Source of the DNA: Flammeovirga sp. EKP202
Lineage (GTDB): Bacteria > Bacteroidota > Bacteroidia > Cytophagales > Flammeovirgaceae
DNA length: 64,000 nucleotides
Assembly: GCF_014534745.1 (NCBI RefSeq)
Contig: NZ_JACVVP010000003.1
Span: 124,001-188,000, forward strand
Direction: 5' to 3'
The notes beneath the pieces were generated by a model. That model saw nothing but the letters and a program-made list of their open reading frames with translations, did no database searches and was not told the DNA's origin. Each line of letters opens with the position of its first letter. The first letter of the stretch is position 1. The position numbers and the translations under genes are program-made. Positions 52,070 to 62,312 of this stretch are shown here, piece by piece.

Positions 52070-55000
52070 ATGAAAGGCATACTCTATTCAAGACAAAAAC
52101 TACAAGTAGTTCTGTCGATCATTCTGACATTCACCTCGCTGACACTTTTTGCTCAGGAGAGGGTAGTAAAAGGTAATGTAACCTCAGAGGACCAACCGCT
52201 AATTGGTGCCAATGTATTGATCAAAGGTACGTCAATAGGAACTTTGACAGATTTTGATGGCAACTTTACATTGACAGTTCCTGATGATAATACCACACTA
52301 ATCTTTTCTTATATCGGTTTTTTAACTGAAGAAGTTTACGTTGGAACAAAATCAACAATAAACATAGGTTTAAAAGAAGATGCTGAACAATTAGAAGAAA
52401 TTGTGGTAGTGGGTTACGGTACCATGAAGAAAAGTGATTTAACAGGTGCAGTTAACAAGGTACAGATGGATGATATTCCTCAGCGACCAGCAGCCAATGT
52501 AGAACAATTATTACAAGGTCAAGCAGCAGGTTTACAAATCACAAATTCTTCAGGACAACCCGGAAGTGATGTATCTGTAAGATTAAGAGGTTTAAATTCT
52601 TTTAGTGTAGAAAGTAGTCCTCTTTTGGTTGTAGATGGTTTCCCTATTGGCAATGCAGGTAACCTAAAACAAATTAACCCTAATGATATTAAGTCGATTG
52701 AAGTGCTGAAAGATGCATCTGCGGCAGCGATCTATGGTTCAAGAGGTGCCAATGGTGTGATCATGATTACAACCAAAAAAGGTACTGGGGGAAAAATGAA
52801 GGTCGATGTAAATTCTAGAGTATCAGTAGCAACACCTCCAAGTAATTATAATGTGATTACAAATCCAGCACAATTTGCCCTGATTGAAAATGAGGGAAGA
52901 GTAAATGCGGGGTTACAACCGTTTTATGTAGGAGAAACATTCCAAGGAACTTATTACCCTTCGGTAGGTGAAATAGCAAGTGGTGCTTGGGGATCATCAA
53001 CAGATTGGGCAGATTTAGTATACCGCAATGCGTTGGCACAAGACCATAACGTATCGGCGAGTGGTGGTAGTGAAAACACCAAATACTATTTCTCTTTAGG
53101 GTACTTGGCACAAGATGGTATCAATATCGGAGATGATTATAGAAGATATAATATGAGAGTATCTTTGGATCAAAAAATCTATAGAAATTTAACAGCTGGT
53201 GTGAATGTTATTTATAACTACACTAACCGTAATGCAAATTCAACAGCAGGAATTGGTAGATCACCAGTATTCCCAGCTTACAATGAGGACGGTTCTTACT
53301 TCTTTATCGGTGCTCAAGATTTCTATCACCCTATGGTGTGGGCCAACGAGGTATTGAACAACAGTCACGGACAAGATTTCATCACCAACATGTATTTGAA
53401 TTTGAAAATCATGGAAGGTTTGGAATTAAAAACAACAATGAACGTGAAGTCAGGGAATAGCATTACAGACCAGTATGAACCAATAGGGAAAACATGGAAT
53501 GGTGCTGAGTTTGTTGGATATGGATCACTTTCAAATTACAACGATCTTGATTTATTATCTGAAACGTATTTCAATTACTCTAAGAGTATCAACGATAAAC
53601 ATCGTATCAGTGCTATGGCAGGCTGGAGTGCTCAACGTTTTACAAGTAAAACAAGTGCATTGACTGGTAGAGGTTTTGTGAATGATAACTTAGCAAATCA
53701 GGATTTAAATTCGGCTGAAAGCAGTGCAGTCTCTAATGGTTACTCATCAAGTCTTTTATTATCAGGTATTGGTCGTTTGAATTATGTTTACGATGACCGC
53801 TTCTTGATTACTGCAACAATGCGTGCGGATGGTTCTTCAAAATTTGGAGCCAATAATAAATGGGGATACTTCCCGTCAGTAGCTGTAGGTTGGAATGTGC
53901 AGAATGAGGCTTTCTTGAAAAACTCAGAGGTTGTTTCTCAATTAAAGCTTAGAGCCTCATGGGGACAAGCCGGAAACCAAGGTTTACCAGCATATAGAGT
54001 CAATGAACGTTATGGAACAGGTCGTTACCCTACAGCAGCAGGCGATGGGACATTCTCTACAGGTTTTGGTCCGGGTCAGTATTCTTATTCGTCAGATGGT
54101 GTATACAAAACATGGCAAGGTATGGCGAATCAGGATTTGAAATGGGAAACAACGACTACAGCCAATGTAGGTGTAGATTTGGGATTATTCCAATCAAAAG
54201 TAATGTTGACAGCTGAAGTATACCATAAATTAACAAGTGATCTTTTAAGAACAGAATTTATTGCTCCAAGTGCAGGCTATGATTTAATATGGGTCAATAA
54301 CGGTGAGATCAAAAACACGGGTGTTGAGTTGACTTTAGATTTAGCTGTAATAGAAAAGAAAGATTGGGATTGGAGTGTGAAAGGTATGATTTCGCATAAC
54401 AAAAATGAAGTGGTAGATACTGGTGGAACGTCAGATTTTGAATGGTTGGGAGGTACTGTAGAACAATTCAGAACACCGATTACTACAATTCAAAAAGGAC
54501 AACCTATCGGAGCGTTCTATGGCTACAAAACAGACGGTATTATTCAAACTTTTGAGGAAGGATTAGAAGCAGGTCTTACAGGTTCAAGAGCAAGGCCAGG
54601 TGAAATCAAATATGTAGATATTAACGGTGATGGTGTAGTAGATACTAAAGATAGAACGGTGATTGGAGATCCAAACCCTACATTTATCTATAGTTTCAGT
54701 ACGAAGTTAAGATATAAAAATGTTGATTTTTCTGTATTGTTTACCGGTGTACAAGGCAACCAAGTATTCAATAATACGAAGTTTAGTGGAGCTGCTTATT
54801 TACAACGTTGGACACCTGACAACCCTAGTAATGAGTACCCAAGCATGAACAGTTCAAGAGCGTATGAGGCTTCAGATTATTGGATTGAAGATGGTTCTTA
54901 TTTAAGAATACAAAACATCAATATCGGTTATAATTTCAATAGTGAAAATATTAAATGGATGGACAGATTAAGAGTCTATACATCTATTGATAATCCTATT

Positions 55001-55117
55001 GTATTCTCAGATTTCCAATATGGATATGATCCAGAAGTTGGCGCAGATGGTATTCACTGGGGTAACTACCCAATGCCAACTACTTACTCTTTAGGTTTGA
55101 ACGTGTCATTTAAATAG
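52070..55117 (+). CDS. SusC-like TonB-dependent outer-membrane transporter
   Basis: 1015 aa. Signal peptide, then a carboxypeptidase-regulatory-like domain ('VKGNVTSEDQPLIGANVLIKG'), then the plug with the SusC signature 'EEIVVVGYGTMKKSDLTGAV' and 'ASAAAIYGSRGANGVIMITTKKG', and finally a beta-barrel ending in 'TYSLGLNVSFK'. It moves oligosaccharides across the outer membrane with TonB energy. No TonB-box-fused STN domain is present, so regulation by a trans-envelope sigma factor is not expected. It is coupled to SusD 9 bp downstream. The N-terminal region is preceded by a regulatory gap with a shared box. Confidence 0.97.
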   Translation: MKGILYSRQKLQVVLSIILTFTSLTLFAQERVVKGNVTSEDQPLIGANVLIKGTSIGTLTDFDGNFTLTVPDDNTTLIFSYIGFLTEEVYVGTKSTINIGLKEDAEQLEEIVVVGYGTMKKSDLTGAVNKVQMDDIPQRPAANVEQLLQGQAAGLQITNSSGQPGSDVSVRLRGLNSFSVESSPLLVVDGFPIGNAGNLKQINPNDIKSIEVLKDASAAAIYGSRGANGVIMITTKKGTGGKMKVDVNSRVSVATPPSNYNVITNPAQFALIENEGRVNAGLQPFYVGETFQGTYYPSVGEIASGAWGSSTDWADLVYRNALAQDHNVSASGGSENTKYYFSLGYLAQDGINIGDDYRRYNMRVSLDQKIYRNLTAGVNVIYNYTNRNANSTAGIGRSPVFPAYNEDGSYFFIGAQDFYHPMVWANEVLNNSHGQDFITNMYLNLKIMEGLELKTTMNVKSGNSITDQYEPIGKTWNGAEFVGYGSLSNYNDLDLLSETYFNYSKSINDKHRISAMAGWSAQRFTSKTSALTGRGFVNDNLANQDLNSAESSAVSNGYSSSLLLSGIGRLNYVYDDRFLITATMRADGSSKFGANNKWGYFPSVAVGWNVQNEAFLKNSEVVSQLKLRASWGQAGNQGLPAYRVNERYGTGRYPTAAGDGTFSTGFGPGQYSYSSDGVYKTWQGMANQDLKWETTTTANVGVDLGLFQSKVMLTAEVYHKLTSDLLRTEFIAPSAGYDLIWVNNGEIKNTGVELTLDLAVIEKKDWDWSVKGMISHNKNEVVDTGGTSDFEWLGGTVEQFRTPITTIQKGQPIGAFYGYKTDGIIQTFEEGLEAGLTGSRARPGEIKYVDINGDGVVDTKDRTVIGDPNPTFIYSFSTKLRYKNVDFSVLFTGVQGNQVFNNTKFSGAAYLQRWTPDNPSNEYPSMNSSRAYEASDYWIEDGSYLRIQNINIGYNFNSENIKWMDRLRVYTSIDNPIVFSDFQYGYDPEVGADGIHWGNYPMPTTYSLGLNVSFK

Positions 55118-55126
55118 TAGAGTGAA

Positions 55127-56644
55127 ATGAAATTAACAATCAAAAATATAATACTATCGGCTGCTGCTACATTGGCATTTACAGGTTGTAGCCTTACCGA
55201 AGAACCAAAAGGGTTCTTATCCAATGAAAACTTTTATAAGTCAGCCGCTGATGGAGAGTCGGCACTTGCTTATGTTTATTCAGTTAATACAGATATTGAA
55301 TATTACTCTCGACACTTCATTATTGCCACAGAAGTACCAACAGAAACACTCACCATCAAACCTGATGCAGGGGCCGATCAACATGCTTTGGATCGTTTAG
55401 AAGTGTTGAATAACAATCAGATTGTAGAAGATATGTGGCGTTATCCTTATTTGGGGATTAACAGAGCCAATGCCGTGATTCAGAACGTGCCAGATATACC
55501 GGATATGGATGAAACACGAAGAGCAGAAGTAATTGGTGAAGCCAAATTTTTAAGAGCATTACACTACTTTAACCTTGTACGTTTTTTTGGTGATGTTGTC
55601 ATTAGAGAAGAGCAAGTGTCATCAAAAGACCAGGTAAATAAAGGTATTTCTTCGATGGAAGAAGTATATGATTTTCTTCTTAAAGATTTAACAGAAGCAG
55701 AAGCAGTACTTTCAACACAAAGAGCATACGGCCGAGCGAATAAAACAGCAGTTTGGGCGCTCTTATCTAAAGTGTATTTACAATTAGCCTCAGCTAAAAA
55801 TACAGGCGTGACAGGGTACGAATGGGTAAGCAATGCAGATGAAAATTATACAATGGCTGCTGATTATGCCAAGAAAGTCCTTCAAGAACAATCAGAGTTT
55901 ACGTTCGAAAATGACTTAATGGAAACATGGAATGTCAGCAATAGAACGACAGCTAAAGAGCAGATTTTCGTTGCAGCATCGGATAGAAATGGATTGATTG
56001 AGGGAGAATATACAAAACTTCCAATGCTATTTATGCCTTGGGCTGAAGGTGTACCTGAAATTATACTACCTAATGGTACTTCAATACCTGGTGGTGGTTG
56101 GGAACACCTTTGGATTGAAGATGATTTTGTGGCAAACTATGATGAAAATGATCGTAGAGGAAGCTTAGAAATGATTGTCAATAAAGTCACGCTTCCAGGA
56201 GCTGGAGATAATGGTGAAGATAGAGAATTGGTTTACCCAGGCGGAGGACTTCAATCCACTTTCCCTATGAAATTCTTAGACCCAGATATGGTTGGTCAGC
56301 AAGCTACTTGTGATACACCAATCCTAAGATATACAGATATCATGATGGTGTATTGTGAAGCCTTAGGACCTAATGCAGAAACGTATGCATTGATGGATCA
56401 AATCAGAGGAAGAGCAGGTTTATCTCCACTAGCAGGAGGAATGAGTCTTCAGGAATTCAGAGAGTATATCCTAGAAGAAAGAGGTAGAGAGTTGGCATTT
56501 GAAGGAAAACGTTTATTCGACCTAAGACGAACAAACAGTATGGAAAGAGTATTGGGAGGTGAATACGGAAAGCCAATGACTTCAGGTGTATATTATTTTG
56601 ATATTCCATTGATTGAAGTGGATACAAACCCTGAGATCAACTAG
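55127..56644 (+). CDS. SusD-like surface glycan-binding lipoprotein
   Basis: 505 aa. Lipobox 'LAFTGC' (C21) then 'SLTEEPKGFLSNENFYKSAADGESAL', the standard SusD N-terminus. TPR-like helices include 'AEVIGEAKFLRALHYFNLVRFFGDV' and 'MEEVYDFLLKDLTEAEAVL'. The C-terminal 'FREYILEERGRELAFEGKRLFDLRR' block is diagnostic of RagB/SusD proteins. It forms the lid of the SusC transporter and binds glycan at the surface. A family A copy begins shortly after the gene, separating it from the third locus protein. Confidence 0.97.
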   Translation: MKLTIKNIILSAAATLAFTGCSLTEEPKGFLSNENFYKSAADGESALAYVYSVNTDIEYYSRHFIIATEVPTETLTIKPDAGADQHALDRLEVLNNNQIVEDMWRYPYLGINRANAVIQNVPDIPDMDETRRAEVIGEAKFLRALHYFNLVRFFGDVVIREEQVSSKDQVNKGISSMEEVYDFLLKDLTEAEAVLSTQRAYGRANKTAVWALLSKVYLQLASAKNTGVTGYEWVSNADENYTMAADYAKKVLQEQSEFTFENDLMETWNVSNRTTAKEQIFVAASDRNGLIEGEYTKLPMLFMPWAEGVPEIILPNGTSIPGGGWEHLWIEDDFVANYDENDRRGSLEMIVNKVTLPGAGDNGEDRELVYPGGGLQSTFPMKFLDPDMVGQQATCDTPILRYTDIMMVYCEALGPNAETYALMDQIRGRAGLSPLAGGMSLQEFREYILEERGRELAFEGKRLFDLRRTNSMERVLGGEYGKPMTSGVYYFDIPLIEVDTNPEIN

Positions 56645-56686
56645 ATATACTGTTATTTAAGTGTCTTGCTGATCATTAAAAAATTA

Positions 56687-56995
56687 GTAATACACAAATG
56701 ACGCAATCGCTTAACATTAGTGCCATTGGAATACTTCTCTCTTAGTTGAGTAGTATTCCCCTTGGCCTTGAAGGGAAAAGCGTTAAGAACTTCATGAAAT
56801 GAGCCGTTAAAAATGATTTTGCTGTTTGAGCGCAGCGAGTTTAAAATCATTTAGGCGAGAGGAATGGAATTTAGCTTTTGACTTCTAAGCCTTGAATTTT
56901 TTGCTTCGTTTTTGTTTCAAGACAAAAATGAAGAGGAAAGATGCATGAAAGTAGTCCCTTTAAAAGTTGATGAGAAGCGTCATTTAATAGTTTAC
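56687..56995. repeat. Family A element, copy 5 (left end truncated)
   Basis: Begins in ACACAAATGACGCAATCGCT, continues through the TTGGCCTTGAAGGGAAAAGC block and the AAAATGATTTTGCTGTTTGA stem, has the GTTTCAAGACAAAAATGAAG tail variant, and ends at TAGTTTAC (56988-56995). The GGAGATTTC foot palindrome is missing. It splits susD from the binding-protein gene. Confidence 0.8.
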
Positions 56996-57038
56996 GATTG
57001 ATTAAACACATAATCTATTCGACAAAATTTCAAGCTTT

Positions 57039-58901
57039 ATGAAAAATATTAAAAACTTCATTCTATTCGCTTGCTTAATGGGGGTATTGAGTTGTCAACC
57101 CAACAACCCCAATGAGATTTTGACAAGTGAAAGAGCTATTATTTCTTACTTTATTGATGGTATTCAAATTGGTCCAGCAGAGATCAATAGAACACCCAAT
57201 GAAAGTGACTTTACCATCTTTGTAATTGATGGAATGGATCTTACAAGTGTTACTCCAGTGATTGAAGTTTCTTATGGAGCCACTATTTATCCGGCTTCGG
57301 GTGAAGCAGTGGACTTATCATCTGGAACGTTTACTTATCAAGTCACTTCAGAAACAGGGTCCGTTAGAGATTGGGTATTGACTGTAGAGTCATTTGATAA
57401 TAAACTACAAGGTAAGTGGAAAGTAGGTAAACCTATGGAATTCCATTACTTTATCGGTGAAGGCGAAAGCTGGGGCTGGGAAGGTGTAAAGGATGTAGAG
57501 TGGACACTACCAGGAGCAGGAGCTGCGACAGACAATGAGTTAGAGTTTATGACTGTTGGGGTAGATGAAGTAGGTAACCTTTATGGTACAGGTAGTTATA
57601 CTTCAGGAACTGATGGCCAATTCGAAACATTTGTTTTAGAAGCAGCATGTTTAGGACCAGACCTTGATTATGCACCATATTATGGAAGAATGCCTCAAGG
57701 TGAATTTGATTGGGTATTGAATTTAGCGAACAATACAATCGTATTAACTCAAGATGGAGTGACAGACACAACACTTCCAATTGAATGGGAAGACACTGAA
57801 GATTACTCCATATTCCAATTGGCATTTGAACCTCAAGCTTACGAGTTAGGTTGGCAAGATTGTAATTACAATGAGTTAGAATTAAACTTCGGTAAAAAAG
57901 TTTGGTATACAATCGTACGTGAAGGTACAGAACTTCCTGATGAGGAAGAGGAAGAAGATAAAGATCCGGTGATTCCAGAGTACTCGCCAATTTCATTAAA
58001 TGGTGATTGGGGAATTGAAGACATTGGTTTCTGGCCAGGTGGAGACGCTGGTATCTGCGATGATTATGATAATATTTTACGTTTCAGCAATGAATCATTC
58101 GATACCTCAACAGGTATTTTATCAGGTGATTTCCAATACTTGGCAGGGGCTGACGGCATCCTCACCAACGGAAACGGTACTGATTGGGTAGTTTTCCCTG
58201 AAAGCGGAACATTCGAATTGAAGATTCTTCAAAACCCAGATAATACAGATAGTAGAGAATTCTGGACAATGAAATTTATTGCTACTGACGGTACTGAACT
58301 TGAAGTGCCAAATGCTGTAGAGGGCAGTGGAGCGGATAACTTTACTTTAAAATTCAACGGCGGTTTTGCAGGAAGTGACCAAGAAGCACACTGGTACAAA
58401 TTCGCAAGAAACTTTGTAGGAACTAAACCATGCGATGGTGAAACTCCTGTTGATCCAGAACCAGATCCAGACGGTATTTTCCCTGAGGGAACATGGACTG
58501 CACGAGAAGGTGTATTATTAAACAATTATTATTGGAACAGTGATGAAGATCAAGGGCACCAACGTTATGGTGATTCTCAAGCTGCCGATAATGATGTAAT
58601 CACTTTCTCTGAAGTAGTACAAAATGATCAGGTATACACTGGTAAAATCACTGTAAACTACGGAGCAGATGGGACTTTTGATGTAGGTGAATATACCATC
58701 AAATCAGGTACTTTTACTTACACTGTAACAGGTGAAGAATGGGGTGCTCCTGTAGGAAATATGGTGATTAACACTGAAGAAGGTGGAACTATCACTTATT
58801 CTAAAACAAACCTTTGGAACTCTAAAGGAGACTTCGATTTCCAACTCAAATTCAATGTTGATGGAGTAGGAGAGGTTTACTATAGAATTACAGACAAGTA
58901 A
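57039..58901 (+). CDS. Surface glycan-binding lipoprotein of the SusCD locus
   Basis: 620 aa. Lipobox 'GVLSC' (C19). An N-terminal immunoglobulin-like domain ('ERAIISYFIDGIQIGP' to 'SVRDWVLTVE', about 25-115) precedes three related beta-domains that start 'LQGKWKVGKPMEF', 'LNGDWGIEDIGFWPGGD' and 'PEGTWTAREGVLLNNYYW'. Two Pro-, Glu- and Asp-rich linkers ('ELPDEEEEEDKDPVIPE', 'ETPVDPEPDPDG') separate them. The Trp/Tyr-rich faces suggest carbohydrate binding. It follows SusC/SusD and fits a SusE/F-like role. No enzyme motif was seen. Confidence 0.8.
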   Translation: MKNIKNFILFACLMGVLSCQPNNPNEILTSERAIISYFIDGIQIGPAEINRTPNESDFTIFVIDGMDLTSVTPVIEVSYGATIYPASGEAVDLSSGTFTYQVTSETGSVRDWVLTVESFDNKLQGKWKVGKPMEFHYFIGEGESWGWEGVKDVEWTLPGAGAATDNELEFMTVGVDEVGNLYGTGSYTSGTDGQFETFVLEAACLGPDLDYAPYYGRMPQGEFDWVLNLANNTIVLTQDGVTDTTLPIEWEDTEDYSIFQLAFEPQAYELGWQDCNYNELELNFGKKVWYTIVREGTELPDEEEEEDKDPVIPEYSPISLNGDWGIEDIGFWPGGDAGICDDYDNILRFSNESFDTSTGILSGDFQYLAGADGILTNGNGTDWVVFPESGTFELKILQNPDNTDSREFWTMKFIATDGTELEVPNAVEGSGADNFTLKFNGGFAGSDQEAHWYKFARNFVGTKPCDGETPVDPEPDPDGIFPEGTWTAREGVLLNNYYWNSDEDQGHQRYGDSQAADNDVITFSEVVQNDQVYTGKITVNYGADGTFDVGEYTIKSGTFTYTVTGEEWGAPVGNMVINTEEGGTITYSKTNLWNSKGDFDFQLKFNVDGVGEVYYRITDK

Positions 58902-58972
58902 TTTCAATAAAGAGTTAAAGAGAGATTAGGGAAGTAAATCTAGTCTCTCTTAACTAAACATTTCATACTATC

Positions 58973-59006
58973 GGGCGCTATCCAATGTTTTGGGTAGTGC
59001 CTTTTT
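58973..59006 (+). terminator. Terminator after the binding-protein gene
   Basis: Stem GGCGCTATCC/GGGTAGTGCC (G-U pairs) with an 8-nt loop and TTTTT. An additional AAGAGAGA/TCTCTCTT stem lies at about 58917-58951. Confidence 0.75.
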
Positions 59007-59010
59007 GTGT

Positions 59011-59024
59011 TTCAAAAAAGTATT
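59011..59024. promoter_or_regulatory. TTCAAAAAAGTATT box upstream of glycosidase 2
   Basis: The 13 bases TTCAAAAAAGTAT are identical to the boxes at 35206 and 51697. It is now about 530 bp from the next gene, because repeat families D and A have inserted in between. Confidence 0.45.
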
Positions 59025-59193
59025 GATTATCAATGAGATAGTATGTGATTAAAGCACTAAATTCTAAGATCTTGTGACTAGGAACATTGAACCGTATAAA
59101 TGGTTCATCACTGAAATAAATTATTACTTAAGGATTTGGATGAATGCAGATAATGTAATTGGTACTTTTATGAAGAATGATATTGGTTATAAA

Positions 59194-59338
59194 AGTGGTC
59201 CGTGTAGTGGTTCGTGAGACGCAAAGCATTGCGTCTCTACAGGAGGATACTCCCACTTGATATGGATTGCTAAATTGAAAAGATATTGTTATGTAGAACC
59301 ACAATGCCTTGTGGCTCACGAACCACCATAAAAACCAC
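59194..59338. repeat. Family D three-stem repeat
   Basis: Outer stem GTGGTTCGTGAG/CTCACGAACCAC (59207-59218 and 59315-59326). Inside are two independent hairpins: AGACGCA/TGCGTCT at the left and CCACAA/TTGTGG at the right. The predicted fold is a three-way junction. Unrelated in sequence to families A-C. Confidence 0.75.
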
Positions 59339-59374
59339 TTTAGGAACTCAATTCTTAAATACCTTATTTACACT

Positions 59375-59514
59375 GTCAACTAATTTACTTATACTTTTTG
59401 TTGTAGAAATCAGGAGATTTCTGATGATCTGTAGGACACGAATGACGCTTTCGCTTAACATTCGCGCCAGTGGGTTGGAAGTAGAACCTCGAAAGATGAT
59501 GATAAATTAGTTTT
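59375..59514. repeat. Internally deleted family A element
   Basis: Left end GTCAACTAAT, then TAGAAATCAGGAGATTTCTG and the ACACGAATGACGCTTTCGCT module (59404-59472), then a jump to the right end with GGAAGTAGAACC and GATAAATTAGTTTTC. About 140 bp instead of 380 bp. Same type of deletion as the copy upstream of GH43. Confidence 0.75.
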
Positions 59515-59555
59515 CAAAAAAACCTTCACCAACTCCTTCTTAAATCAACTAGCAC

Positions 59556-62297
59556 ATGAAATGTATTACTACTAAGGTTCAATTTTTATTGATGACCTCT
59601 CTTCTTCTTGCACTTTGCAATATAGAAATCAACGCTCACCAAAGAGTATTTCTTTCCGATTGGGAACAAAGCACCTTAAACTTTCAAGCCAGTAACAATG
59701 CAAGTTACACCACCGTCAATAATCCCAGTCAAGATGCAGTCAACTCATCCTCACAAGTAGGAAAGTTTGTATCTACAGCTTACCAATGGGATTTTCTTTC
59801 ATTAAATCTCTCAGAAAAAATTGATTTTGAAACCTATCCTGTTTACAAACTCAAAGTCAGAACATCGGCGGTTGGAACCATAATGATGAAGTTTGAAGAT
59901 GGTCCTTCGGGAAGTTATGTAGCGAGGTATGCCACCCCATCAACCACTAATCAATGGGAAGAGCTGACGTTTGACTTCTCTGGAATAGCCAATGGAAACT
60001 ATGGAAAAATGATCATTACTTTTGATTATACTTCCACTACGGCTGGAGTGGAATGGTATTTAGATGACTTTGTAAAAGCAAAACAGAACATTGATACCAC
60101 TCGTCCAACACAACCACAAAGTTTATCCGTTACTAACATTTCCTCCAAAAGTGTTTCTCTACAGTGGAATGCTTCCTCTGATAATGTGGGAGTGATAGGT
60201 TATGTGATATATAAGGACAATATAGAAATTGGTCGTTCTAACACCACTTCCTTTGAGGCAGCACAACTCAATGCGAATAGCAATTATACTTTTACCGTTA
60301 GTGCTTATGATTTGGTGGGCAATGAATCAGGGAAAAGCAATACTGTCAATGCTACAACCCAAAACATGGGTAATGGGAACTTTATCTCCTCTGTCAGTTT
60401 GCAGAAAACAAGTATGAACCTCTATGATGATTTAGAAGTGGACATTCAATTGACTGCAAGATATTCAGACCCTTACAATCCCAACAACATCAAAACGGAT
60501 ATGGTTCTGATCACTCCTAGCGGAAAAGAGTTGGTAGTCCCTTGTTTTTATTACTCAGGTGTTTCTAGAAATTCTCTTTGGAAAGGAAGGTTTACACCTC
60601 AGGAAACAGGACAATATCAGTTGATGGTCGATGTGGAAAAAATACAAAATTCACAACGTTCAGGTGTTTATACTTTCACGGTCAACAATTCTTACAACGA
60701 TGGTTTTTTACATACCAATCCTGCTTCTTGTTATAATCTTAAGTTTGATTCAGACCGAAAGTTTAGAGGAATAGGAGAGAATTTCGCATGGGAAGCCCGT
60801 TTGGATTTAGGAGATGACCAAACTTTCACCTACGATTATTTCTTTCAGCAGATGAAAAGCAAAAATGCCAATTTCATCAGAACATGGATGTGTCCTTGGA
60901 ACCTTCCTTTGGAATGGAAAAAGACAGACTTTGGAAGGTATACCGATGGAAATGAAACTTACAATATATCTGCAATTGCTCGAATGGATTGGATGTTGGA
61001 TCAAGCTTCTCAAAACGGAATTTACATCATGCTGACTTTGGATTATCACGGAGCACTATTAGAAGAGCCTGACTATTGGGGAGGAAATAATTATTGGGAG
61101 GATCATAATTATTACTCCGGAAATGGCGGTCCAATCTCTGATCATAAAGCATTTTTTACGAATGAAAGTGCCAAGCAACTTTATAAAAACAGATTAAGAT
61201 ACATTATAGCAAGATGGGGTTATCATACAAATATTGGAGCCATTGAATTATTCAATGAGGTAGACAATTTGATACGTGATGAAAACTTCAATGCCAATGA
61301 CATCGAAGCTTGGCACAATGAAATGAGTACTTATTTAAAATCCATTGATCCTTACAATCATATTGTAACCACAAGTATCACAGGAGCGGAAATCAATAAT
61401 ATGTTTCATCAACCCAACTTGGACTTGATACAAAGCCATCCTTATGGGCCAGTAGAAGGAGTGATTTCAGCTATTCAAACCTTTACAGATCGTTACAATA
61501 AACCTTATGTAGCAGGAGAATTTGCAGAGGATTGGGTAGCACCGACATCTCAAACGATGGCTGACTACCAAAAGTCATTTCATAGAGGATTATGGACCGC
61601 ATTATTTCAGCCAACACCCATTTTACCTATGACATGGTGGTGGGAAGATTTTACCTATGAAGGTTTTAATGATGAATTAACTTCTGTATCAGCTTATTCT
61701 GACATAATGCTTCAGGCCATGAATGATCAAGAGCAGACATTGATTCTCACAGGTAATGATAATATAGATAAAATGGGAGTGAAAGCAGGAGATAAATTAT
61801 TCGCTTATTTTTACAATAAATCAACCACAACACGATCTCCAAACATGACTATAAGCGGGGTGGACAATGAACTTTATTACGTGACTTCTTTTAATACGAC
61901 CACAGGAATAATGCAAAATGAAACCTCTGTATTGGGAAGTAACCGACAGCTTGTGATTGGCCTTCAAAGTTTACAAGCAGGTAAGGACATCGCTTACATT
62001 ATTCAAAAAGGGAGCTATTATTTATCACAAAGCAACCAAAGAAAACAGTTTTTAGAACAGGCTGATCAGCTCAAAATATACCCCAATCCAAGTACAGGGA
62101 TTATCAACCTAGAAAAGCCAGAAGATTACCATCATTTGACCATTTACACGGCATTAGGAAGAGAAATTTTATCGGTTGATTTAGATAGTGCTCGTGAAAA
62201 AATATCACTCAACGATCAAGAAAAAGGAGTGTATTTATTGAAGTTCTTTGATGTTAATGGCAATGCAACAGTGCGTAAAATACTACTCAATAAGTAA
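59556..62297 (+). CDS. T9SS-secreted CBM-FN3-DUF5060-glycosidase
   Basis: 913 aa. Signal peptide (to about 27), a jelly-roll binding module (28-180, ending 'WYLDDFVKAK'), an FN3 domain (about 183-270), a DUF5060-like domain (275-375), a clan-A barrel (about 385-720) and a T9SS type A tail ('IYPNPSTGIINLEKP' to 'GVYLLKFFD'). Catalytic candidates are the Glu of 'IELFNEVDNLI' and of 'YVAGEFAEDW'. The barrel is paralogous to the one at 33012 ('NFIRTWMCPWNLPLEW', 'ARMDWMLDQA'). It is exported to the surface or medium to start glycan breakdown. The 654-bp gap before it is mostly repeats. Confidence 0.85.
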   Translation: MKCITTKVQFLLMTSLLLALCNIEINAHQRVFLSDWEQSTLNFQASNNASYTTVNNPSQDAVNSSSQVGKFVSTAYQWDFLSLNLSEKIDFETYPVYKLKVRTSAVGTIMMKFEDGPSGSYVARYATPSTTNQWEELTFDFSGIANGNYGKMIITFDYTSTTAGVEWYLDDFVKAKQNIDTTRPTQPQSLSVTNISSKSVSLQWNASSDNVGVIGYVIYKDNIEIGRSNTTSFEAAQLNANSNYTFTVSAYDLVGNESGKSNTVNATTQNMGNGNFISSVSLQKTSMNLYDDLEVDIQLTARYSDPYNPNNIKTDMVLITPSGKELVVPCFYYSGVSRNSLWKGRFTPQETGQYQLMVDVEKIQNSQRSGVYTFTVNNSYNDGFLHTNPASCYNLKFDSDRKFRGIGENFAWEARLDLGDDQTFTYDYFFQQMKSKNANFIRTWMCPWNLPLEWKKTDFGRYTDGNETYNISAIARMDWMLDQASQNGIYIMLTLDYHGALLEEPDYWGGNNYWEDHNYYSGNGGPISDHKAFFTNESAKQLYKNRLRYIIARWGYHTNIGAIELFNEVDNLIRDENFNANDIEAWHNEMSTYLKSIDPYNHIVTTSITGAEINNMFHQPNLDLIQSHPYGPVEGVISAIQTFTDRYNKPYVAGEFAEDWVAPTSQTMADYQKSFHRGLWTALFQPTPILPMTWWWEDFTYEGFNDELTSVSAYSDIMLQAMNDQEQTLILTGNDNIDKMGVKAGDKLFAYFYNKSTTTRSPNMTISGVDNELYYVTSFNTTTGIMQNETSVLGSNRQLVIGLQSLQAGKDIAYIIQKGSYYLSQSNQRKQFLEQADQLKIYPNPSTGIINLEKPEDYHHLTIYTALGREILSVDLDSAREKISLNDQEKGVYLLKFFDVNGNATVRKILLNK

Positions 62298-62312
62298 ATA
62301 GATAGTAGATTA

